Of a stretch of 34,626 bases of DNA, positions 22,888-28,998 are shown one piece after another. The translations under genes and the position numbers were made by a program. Source of the DNA: HGM11412 sp045536025. GTDB lineage: Bacteria; Bacillota; Clostridia; Christensenellales; Borkfalkiaceae. Numbering within the stretch: the first letter of the stretch is position 1; the number at the start of each line of letters is the position of its first letter. The notes under the pieces were generated by a model. It saw nothing but the letters and a program-made list of their open reading frames with translations, made no database searches and was not told the DNA's origin. The DNA is taken from NCBI GenBank assembly GCA_045536025.1, contig JAZSMT010000016.1, positions 1 through 34,626 of the forward strand, read 5' to 3'.

Positions 22888-22998
22888 TAAGACCGTAGAA
22901 GCAAGTTATAAAAGGCTCGCGAAGTTTACGGGATGAGATAAACCTATTTGGTTATCGAAGTCCGTAAACGAAGCAGAAACGCAGTATAACGACGCTTA
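22888..22998 (-). repeat. Structured intergenic repeat, opposite-strand diverged copy
   Basis: Homologous to the reverse complement of the copies at 1931-2170: TAAG..CGTAGAA.CAAG at one end, AAGGC.C before the stem, GAGAT..ACC / GGT.ATCGA around the small hairpin, and TATAACGAC.CTTA at the other end. The main stem here is GTTTACGG (22924-22931) with CCGTAAAC (22962-22969), whereas the 1931 copies have GATTTTTTA/TAAAAAATC, so both arms changed and pairing was kept. Nothing else is seen in 22999-23013. Confidence 0.75.
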
Positions 22999-23013
22999 TA
23001 CGGGATTAAAAAA

Positions 23014-23265
23014 TTATTCTCCCTTAAAGGGAAGCAAATCAGCAATTCTAGCTCTTTTGATTGCTTTAGCGAGAGCTCTTTGGTGTTGAGCACAAACGCC
23101 AGTCATACGACGGGGAAGGATTTTACCTTTCTCAGTAACGTATTTTTTAAGCTTAGCAACGTCTTTATAATCGATAACCTCAACCTTATCAACGCAGAAA
23201 GCGCAAACCTTTTTTCTAGGTGCTTTCTTAAAAGGCTTTTTGGTTACGGTGGTTTTTTCTTCCAT
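23014..23265 (-). CDS. rpsR: 30S ribosomal protein S18 (zinc-binding C+ form)
   Basis: 83 residues with the conserved core (IDYKDVAKLKKYVTEKGKIL, RRMTGVCAQHQRALAKAIKR). Zinc ligands are present: Cys21, Cys24, Cys58 and His61, so this is the C+ type. AAGGAGATAG gives the ribosome site, and that site directly touches the left end of the MITE-like element at 23278. It normally follows ssb closely; here the gap is about 300 nt. Confidence 0.97.
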   Translation of the reverse strand: MEEKTTVTKKPFKKAPRKKVCAFCVDKVEVIDYKDVAKLKKYVTEKGKILPRRMTGVCAQHQRALAKAIKRARIADLLPFKGE

Positions 23266-23277
23266 AATCTATCTCCT

Positions 23278-23559
23278 TAGGCAAGTCAACAAAACCCGAA
23301 CTTTGATTTTGACTTGCTAATTTTTATTTATGTTTTGTTAAAGCCCTAGATAATAGCCAAAACTATTATCGTCGGCCTTTGCCTCGCCTAAATCAAATTT
23401 TTCTAGCTCAAAACTACTTCGCACCTCAAAGGTGGATATTTGAGTGGCTTTTGAAAAAGACGAGTGAAGTCGTACAACTTGTACAACGAGTGAGTATTTG
23501 CCGTAATACGCCTAAACACACACTTTTAAGGCAAGGTTCGGATTTTATTTACTTGCCTA
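23278..23559. mobile_element. MITE-like element with 28 bp terminal inverted repeats
   Basis: The left end 23278-23305 (begins TAGGCAAGTCAACAAAACCC) and the reverse complement of the right end 23532-23559 (begins TAGGCAAGTAAATAAAATCC) match at 24 of 28 positions. Both ends carry TA outside GGCAAG, as expected if TA is the duplicated target (IS630/Tc1-type habit). The 282 bp inside code for nothing convincing and contain further hairpins: GATAATAG/CTATTATC (23349-23370) and a long stem 23398-23458 with inner hairpin CACCT-CAA-AGGTG. It fills nearly the whole gap between ssb and rpsR. Confidence 0.65.
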
Positions 23560-23562
23560 CCA

Positions 23563-23970
23563 TCAAAATGGCAAATCGTTATCGCTATCAACGGGTTGAA
23601 GCGATAATCTTTCCTTTTTAACAGGCTTAACTTCCTGCATTTCGTCTTCTGAACGGTTAGTCGTTAAAAATTCAACTTCACTTGCAACGATATCGGTAAC
23701 CGTTCTCTTAACCCCGTCCTTATCCTCGTAAGAACGATTTTGAAGGCTACCCACAAGGGCGATTTTGCTACCCTTTTTCAAAAATCTACCGCAGGGCTCG
23801 GCTTGACCTCTCCACACGATAATATTGAAAAAATCTGCTTCTCTGTTACCGTCGGCATTAGTGAAATTTCTATTAACCGCAATTGAAAAACGACAGTAGG
23901 GAACGCCACCCGTAGTTTCTGAAACTTCAGGATCGCGCGTTAAATTACCTATTAAATAAACTTTGTTCAT
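23563..23970 (-). CDS. ssb: Single-stranded DNA-binding protein
   Basis: 135 residues. The OB fold is clear: MNKVYLIGNLTRDPEVSETT, YCRFSIAVNRNF, DFFNIIVWRGQAEPCGRFLK and KIALVGSLQNRSYEDKDG. A short linker leads to the acidic protein-interaction tip DNDLPF at the very end. It lies 17 nt after rpsF in the standard rpsF-ssb-rpsR order and should share the rpsF promoter and leader. The tail linker is shorter than in many Bacillota SSBs. Confidence 0.97.
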   Translation of the reverse strand: MNKVYLIGNLTRDPEVSETTGGVPYCRFSIAVNRNFTNADGNREADFFNIIVWRGQAEPCGRFLKKGSKIALVGSLQNRSYEDKDGVKRTVTDIVASEVEFLTTNRSEDEMQEVKPVKKERLSLQPVDSDNDLPF

Positions 23971-23987
23971 AATTACTCCTAAAAATT

Positions 23988-24269
23988 TTATGCTTTCGTA
24001 ATCAATCTTCTGATAACGCCGTCGGTAATACCTGCAATTCTCTTAAGCTCTGCTACGACGGTAGTAGTTGCCTCAAAAGACATAAGCACGTAGAAACCTT
24101 CCGATTTGTAGTTGATGGGGTATGCGAGTTTTTTAACTCCCCACTTGTCAACTTTCTCAACGTTACCACCGGCGTTTTTAACTACGTTTTCAAATTTTGC
24201 AATTATTGCATCTTTTTCTTCGTCAGTTAAAGTTGCGGTAAGAATGTAGAGCATTTCGTACTTTCTCAT
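23988..24269 (-). CDS. rpsF: 30S ribosomal protein S6
   Basis: 93 residues with the ferredoxin-like S6 fold: MRKYEMLYILTATLTDEEKD, then VDKWGVKKLAYPINYKSEGFY and a C-terminal IAGITDGVIRRLI. S6 forms a pair with S18 on the 30S platform, and the complex represses its own operon in many bacteria. AGGAGG lies 8 nt upstream. It has a perfect-type promoter and an ~88 nt leader with an S6:S18-like hairpin. Confidence 0.97.
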   Translation of the reverse strand: MRKYEMLYILTATLTDEEKDAIIAKFENVVKNAGGNVEKVDKWGVKKLAYPINYKSEGFYVLMSFEATTTVVAELKRIAGITDGVIRRLITKA

Positions 24270-24357
24270 ATTTTTAACCTCCTGGACTTAATGGAATACG
24301 GTTGACCCTCGTATTCAAGGTTTTGCGCGTTTATCACGCACACTTCGTTTTACAAAG
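24270..24357 (-). promoter_or_regulatory. rpsF leader, candidate S6:S18 ribosomal protein leader RNA
   Basis: Read on the minus strand, GAATACG pairs with CGTATTC (24310-24316 with 24294-24300), and a CCG triplet lies at the 3' side of the loop and start of the arm (AACCGTATTC). An S6:S18-binding leader with a conserved CCG next to a stem is known before rpsF in many bacteria. A second hairpin GTGCGT-GATAA-ACGCGC precedes it. The fit is by eye. Confidence 0.5.
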
Positions 24358-24364
24358 TATATTT

Positions 24365-24393
24365 ATTATATACAACCAACTTTGAATTGTCAA
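24365..24393 (-). promoter_or_regulatory. rpsF operon promoter
   Basis: Minus strand: perfect TTGACA (24388-24393), 17 bp and perfect TATAAT (24365-24370). It is the best consensus promoter in the window, as expected for a ribosomal protein operon. Confidence 0.9.
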
Positions 24394-24412
24394 CGGTTTT
24401 TTCACGATAATT

Positions 24413-25039
24413 CTATTTTAAGCTTTGTAGATAATCATCTATCTCAAGCCCGTCTAAAAACTTTACAAATTTTTTTACGGCGTATGGATGACTGCCACCG
24501 TACATCTTAACAAGCTTTTCAATCAAATAATCGGGGCGCAAGGTTACGTTGCCGAAAGCAAGCTCTGCATAAAGCTTATCGCCATTAAAACACAAGCTCT
24601 TTATCCTATCGCGAACGACCTTGTCTTTCTCGGCACGCTTGTCAAAAACCGAAAACCCGTCGTCAAATAAAATTTCGTTTACGTCAAAGTGGTTTATGCC
24701 CGAAATTTCGTAAACGGCGCTTGATATGTCCGAAGCAACGCCAACCTTTTTATCTACCAAATAAACCTCCTCACACCTTATGCCTTTAGGGGAGTTTTTG
24801 TTAAAAAGTTCTTGGAAATCTTGCCCGTTATAATCGGTGTCAAACAAGCAATACTCGCTTTCGCTCTTTAATCCAAGCGCAATAGGCGCACTCATATAAA
24901 CGAGCATATGCGGATTAAATCCCTTTGAGTAATTTATGGGTATTTGCATACGCCTTATCGTTTTCATAAGGTGGCGCAAGGTGTCAAGATGAGGTATAAA
25001 CTCGGCACCGTTTAATTTTGAATATCTAATAAGTATCAT
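24413..25039 (-). CDS. DUF2344 (TIGR03936-type) protein
   Basis: 208 residues from the ATG at 25039. The pattern IRYSKLNGAEFIPHLDTLRH, then IPINYSKGFNPHMLVYMSAP and LGLKSESEYCLFDTD, is that of the TIGR03936/DUF2344 family, of unknown function, usually fused to or directly following the TIGR03960 radical SAM protein. Here a glycosidase-like gene lies between them. The start is uncertain: an in-frame TTG at 25063, overlapping the upstream stop by 14 nt, is possible; family similarity begins just after the ATG. No clear ribosome site, so coupling to the upstream gene is likely. Confidence 0.82.
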   Translation of the reverse strand: MILIRYSKLNGAEFIPHLDTLRHLMKTIRRMQIPINYSKGFNPHMLVYMSAPIALGLKSESEYCLFDTDYNGQDFQELFNKNSPKGIRCEEVYLVDKKVGVASDISSAVYEISGINHFDVNEILFDDGFSVFDKRAEKDKVVRDRIKSLCFNGDKLYAELAFGNVTLRPDYLIEKLVKMYGGSHPYAVKKFVKFLDGLEIDDYLQSLK

Positions 25040-25049
25040 ACGATAAGTA

Positions 25050-27167
25050 TCATAATTTTTCAAAGTGTTCTTTTAGTTTTTTGAGGTTGATAAGTTTTTC
25101 TTTTAATCCTCTAACCGTGTAGTAGTAATGATTTGACGCTTCATATCCAATCGTTCCGTCTTTTTTAACTTCTTCAATCAGCAAATAAACGTCTTTCTCG
25201 CTTTGTTCTATAACCTCTATAATTTCGTTTTTGTAACTTAAGGGCTGTCTTTTATAGAAAGAGTAACGCGTTTGATGATAATCTGCTCTAAAATGCAAAT
25301 AGGTAACTAAAGCGTAAGATTTTACTCTTTCTACCACCCCATCACCGTTAATTTCGTCTAAAATTTCCAAGCCTATCTTCCACTTTTCAATAAGATTTTT
25401 ATAGGCGGTAACGTATTGCTCGTAACTATACGGGTCCGCCCAATTCTCATATTCATCAAAGGCGTTACCTACCATATAACCGCCCCTGTTTTCCATATGA
25501 GCGCTCCATAAATTGCCATAGCCAATGTTTTTAGGAGAATAGTATAACGTACTACAAGAATAAGGGAATTCCTTAAACGCCTCACACAGTTTTTTAATGG
25601 CGTTATGAACGGCAACGGCGTTTATTCCAAAAGTGTTTTTATACCAATTTTCCAAGGATATTCCGCTTGTAAAAGCGTTTACCATTTGAAGTGATAACGA
25701 CGGATATCCACCTAAAGTCCAACTGAGCATATAGTCTTTAACGCCGATGTTTTTAAGGTTTTCAAGATGCTCGTAAACGAGGTCGTAAGTAGGAATACTA
25801 GGCGCGGCAGATGCCTCCCAACTATTATTTACTTGAATTTTAGCGTACGCTTTGCGACCGCGCTGTCTAGCATACTGCAAAAGCTCTTTACTAGTTTGGC
25901 TAGGACCTACGTTAGAAATGGAATACTCGGGAATAACCGATTTTAAGCCTTGCTTTTCAATTTCCATTTCGAGTTCGCTTACCATTATAATTGACACGCT
26001 TTCGTCAAGCATATCGATGGCGCGCTTTTTGTCCTCAAGTGAAAAACCTGTATTTTCAGTCCACGCCCAAAGATTAGCAAGTATTTTTGCTTGACTATTA
26101 CTGTCTTTTATTGCTTTAGCAATAATGTTATTGACTAAAACGGGATATTCGTACGGCAAAACGTTAAGGCAGTTTGGACAGTTGGTTTTGCCTCTTGATA
26201 AACAATGAGTTAAATTTTCACTCATCGTTATCGTTATAATACCACCCAACCCTTTCGCGCTACTAACTAAGCCGTAAACAGCGTCATACAAATAATCTTT
26301 AACCTCTTGATTAGATAAACAAAGCGCAACTTCGTTATCCGTCGTATGCCCTTTAAGCTTATTATCTTTTGATTGGCTTTTCATAAGGGCGCGCGGTTCG
26401 TTCAAATAAAGGTATATTTTTATTCCATATTCATTACAGCGCGATATCAATTTATTAAGTTCTTCTCGCCTCTTTTCATACCCCTCAGACAACCTTTCGC
26501 AAAACGGGTACGGCGAAAGTTCTGATAAAACTACGTGAAACCAAATGCCGTTTATTCCTACTTTTTGATATTCAACTAAAAGTTCGTCGGGCAAATACGT
26601 TTTGCTATCGACAGAAAAAACGTCCCCGCACGGCGAAAGATAACCGTAAATTATTTTATCACTACCACTATCGTTATACTTGATTGGGCTTAGCTGATTA
26701 TTTGAAAAAAAGTCGAAAGGTCTACCCTCGTCATTGCCTAAGCTTGATATAAAACGGGCAATTTTTTCCGTTTCTTTTTGCTCTTTTTCACTAAGTGGTA
26801 AATAGCTGATTTTGTCGCAAAAAGGCTTATATCCACCAAGTTTTACACACAAAAAATCTTCCTCTTTAAGTAGATATTCAAGCTTATTTCTATCAATAGA
26901 TAAAAGTACGCAAATATCGTCTAAATCAAGCAAAAACCAGTTGTTTCTAATTATGGTAATATACCCCGATTTTACCCACTTGCCATTATATTTTACTCCG
27001 CCAAGCCCTAGTTTTTCAGCTTCGGCTTCAATAACGGCAACGTCCGTGGATAAAACTTTAGCTATGTTTTCAGTTGGAACTAAACCGTAATTTCTAAAAA
27101 TTACCGCCTGCCAACTCGTAGGAAGGTTAAGCATGGGCATAGTTACGTTTTTTACTTCAGTATACAT
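25050..27167 (-). CDS. Glycoside-hydrolase-like protein, family not recognised
   Basis: 705 residues, no signal peptide, so probably cytoplasmic. The N-terminal ~130 residues look like one or two small helix-turn-helix-like modules (NYGLVPTENIAKVLSTDVAV; DLDDICVLLSIDRNKLEYLL). From about 165 to 500 it has the alternating pattern of a TIM barrel: GINGIWFHVVLSELSPYPFC, YGIKIYLYLNEPRA, GLGGIITITMSENLTHCLSR, AKILANLWAWTENTGF, then AKIQVNNSWEASAAPSIPTY and DYMLSWTLGGYP. The acids in TMSENLTH and the NEP segment are candidate catalytic residues. The last 200 residues are helical. AGGAGG precedes the ATG. It sits 13 nt after the radical SAM gene and overlaps the possible DUF2344 start, so it belongs to that operon. 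Confidence 0.7.
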   Translation of the reverse strand: MYTEVKNVTMPMLNLPTSWQAVIFRNYGLVPTENIAKVLSTDVAVIEAEAEKLGLGGVKYNGKWVKSGYITIIRNNWFLLDLDDICVLLSIDRNKLEYLLKEEDFLCVKLGGYKPFCDKISYLPLSEKEQKETEKIARFISSLGNDEGRPFDFFSNNQLSPIKYNDSGSDKIIYGYLSPCGDVFSVDSKTYLPDELLVEYQKVGINGIWFHVVLSELSPYPFCERLSEGYEKRREELNKLISRCNEYGIKIYLYLNEPRALMKSQSKDNKLKGHTTDNEVALCLSNQEVKDYLYDAVYGLVSSAKGLGGIITITMSENLTHCLSRGKTNCPNCLNVLPYEYPVLVNNIIAKAIKDSNSQAKILANLWAWTENTGFSLEDKKRAIDMLDESVSIIMVSELEMEIEKQGLKSVIPEYSISNVGPSQTSKELLQYARQRGRKAYAKIQVNNSWEASAAPSIPTYDLVYEHLENLKNIGVKDYMLSWTLGGYPSLSLQMVNAFTSGISLENWYKNTFGINAVAVHNAIKKLCEAFKEFPYSCSTLYYSPKNIGYGNLWSAHMENRGGYMVGNAFDEYENWADPYSYEQYVTAYKNLIEKWKIGLEILDEINGDGVVERVKSYALVTYLHFRADYHQTRYSFYKRQPLSYKNEIIEVIEQSEKDVYLLIEEVKKDGTIGYEASNHYYYTVRGLKEKLINLKKLKEHFEKL

Positions 27168-27180
27168 ATTAATAATCCTC

Positions 27181-28950
27181 CTATACTATTGGGCAAGACT
27201 TTTGTAAGCCACAGCCCTTGCAACCGCTTTGACAGCCACCGGTTACTTCCTCGGCATCCGCAAGTTGTTTCTCTTTTAATAAAAATTTTTTACTAACGCC
27301 AACGTCTATAAAATCCCACGCTAACGTTTTATCTATATCAATACCCGCCTTATAGGCTTGTTTTTCTACATTTTCTTCAATGAACGCCTCGTTCCATTTC
27401 TCGCTTGAGAAAAAGTCGCCCCAGCTATCGTAGATACAACCTTTTAAGTAGGCACTTTCAATTACTTTTGAAAGTTTTCTATCCCCTCGTGCTAAAACGG
27501 CTTCAAGCTCAGAAGTAGCATAGTCGTTCCAACTTACCGTAACGCCTTTTGCAAAAAGGTGCTTTCTAACCATTTCAAGTTTGTGTTTAACTTCGCTTTC
27601 AGAAAGGAATTTTTCCCATTGAAATGGCGTGAACGGCTTGGGCACAAAAGTTGATAGGCTTACGTTTATTCTAAGCCCCCTCAAACGTTTGGGGTTTTGT
27701 GCGTACACCTCGCGTATGCTTTCTATTATTCTTCTAATGCCTGCGATATCGTCGTCAGTTTCAGTAGGCAAGCCCATCATAAAATAAAGTTTAATAAGCG
27801 AGTAGCCAAGCTTAAACGCCTTTTCCGCACCCTTTCTTATATCCTCGTCGGAAATATCTTTATTGATAACGTCCCTTAACCTTTGCGTGCCTGCCTCGGG
27901 GGCAAAAGTTAGACTGTTTTTGCGCGCTTCTTCAGCGTAGAACTCATCAAAACTATCAATTCTAAGCGACGGAAGAGATACCTTGGTGTTTTCGGGCAGG
28001 TTTTCTTTAAGCGAATTAAGTAGCGGTTTTAAGTTCTTATAATCGCTTGTTGATAAGCTGTTGATTGAAAGCGTTTCAAAACCCGTTGAACGTATAAGCT
28101 CGCACGCCGTTTGGGTTAAACCTTCAACGCTTTTAGCTCGCACGGGGCGATAGATAAAACCTGCTTGGCAAAACCTGCAACCCCTATAACAACCGCGCAT
28201 AACCTCAATTACGGCACGGTCGTGAACGGCTTCAACGTTGCCTACCGTTTGAGTTTTGGGATACACTGCGTTTTCAAGGTCTAAGCAAATTGCTCGCTTA
28301 ACTTTTTTGCCATTAAACCTTATAATTTCACCGTTTTCGCCGTATACGGGATACGTGAGTGAAGGCACGTAAACACCCTCTATCTCGGTTGCTTTTTGCA
28401 AAAATTCCGACCTGCTTAAGCTTTTAAGTTTAAGCTCGGCAAGCTGGCGCATTGAATCTTCCCCGTCACCAATTACGAACAAGTCGAAAAAGTCGGCAAT
28501 AGGTTCAGGATTTACCGCACAAGGCCCACCACCTTGAATAATGGGGTGATTTTCAGTTCTATCCTTAGCGTAAAGGGGTATCCCCGCCAAGTCAAGCATG
28601 TATAAAACGGTGGTGTAAGAAAGCTCGTATTGAAGAGAAAATCCAAGCATATCAAACTCGTTAAGAGGAATTTTTAAGCCGAGTGAATATAAGGGAATTT
28701 GATTTTCCTTAAGGGCGAGGCCAAAGTCAGGCCAAGGTGCAAAGCACCTGTCCGCCATAGCGCCGTCCACACCGTTTATTACCTCTTGAACGATACGTAT
28801 ACCAAGGTTGCTCATAGCCACCTCGTAAACGTCTGGAAAGCATATACAGTAGTTGAATTTTTCGCGTTTGATATTCGGTTCACCGCACTCTCCGCCAATG
28901 TATCTCGACGGCTTTTCAACGGTTAATAGTATTTCGTCTAAAGTTTTCAT
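27181..28950 (-). CDS. Radical SAM protein, TIGR03960 type
   Basis: 589 residues. The N-terminal cobalamin-binding-like half begins MKTLDEILLTVEKPSRYIGG, with CFPDVYEVAMSNLGI and GGGPCAVNPEPIADFFD. The radical SAM cluster is RGCYRGCRFCQAG (Cys254, Cys258, Cys261). A Cys-rich tail GCQSGCKGCGLQKSC could hold a second cluster. The family's reaction is unknown; it usually occurs with DUF2344 near ribosomal and RNase G genes. No ribosome site is evident: the start lies about 16 nt past a terminator hairpin, in a TA-rich leader. Confidence 0.88.
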   Translation of the reverse strand: MKTLDEILLTVEKPSRYIGGECGEPNIKREKFNYCICFPDVYEVAMSNLGIRIVQEVINGVDGAMADRCFAPWPDFGLALKENQIPLYSLGLKIPLNEFDMLGFSLQYELSYTTVLYMLDLAGIPLYAKDRTENHPIIQGGGPCAVNPEPIADFFDLFVIGDGEDSMRQLAELKLKSLSRSEFLQKATEIEGVYVPSLTYPVYGENGEIIRFNGKKVKRAICLDLENAVYPKTQTVGNVEAVHDRAVIEVMRGCYRGCRFCQAGFIYRPVRAKSVEGLTQTACELIRSTGFETLSINSLSTSDYKNLKPLLNSLKENLPENTKVSLPSLRIDSFDEFYAEEARKNSLTFAPEAGTQRLRDVINKDISDEDIRKGAEKAFKLGYSLIKLYFMMGLPTETDDDIAGIRRIIESIREVYAQNPKRLRGLRINVSLSTFVPKPFTPFQWEKFLSESEVKHKLEMVRKHLFAKGVTVSWNDYATSELEAVLARGDRKLSKVIESAYLKGCIYDSWGDFFSSEKWNEAFIEENVEKQAYKAGIDIDKTLAWDFIDVGVSKKFLLKEKQLADAEEVTGGCQSGCKGCGLQKSCPIV

Positions 28951-28965
28951 ATATATTACTTAACA

Positions 28966-28995
28966 TCTAAAACAGCCGTTAAGGGCTGTTTTTGT
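28966..28995. terminator. Terminator between the lipoprotein and radical SAM genes
   Basis: AAAACAGCC (28969-28977) pairs with GGCTGTTTT (28984-28992) around GTTAAG. It ends the lipoprotein transcript on the minus strand, just before the radical SAM start. Confidence 0.82.
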
Positions 28996-28998
28996 GTT

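Noticed and set aside
23379..23621. 80-codon plus-strand frame in the ssb-rpsR gap
   Set aside because: It runs into the ssb coding region on the other strand, has no ribosome site or recognisable sequence, and lies mostly inside the MITE-like element.
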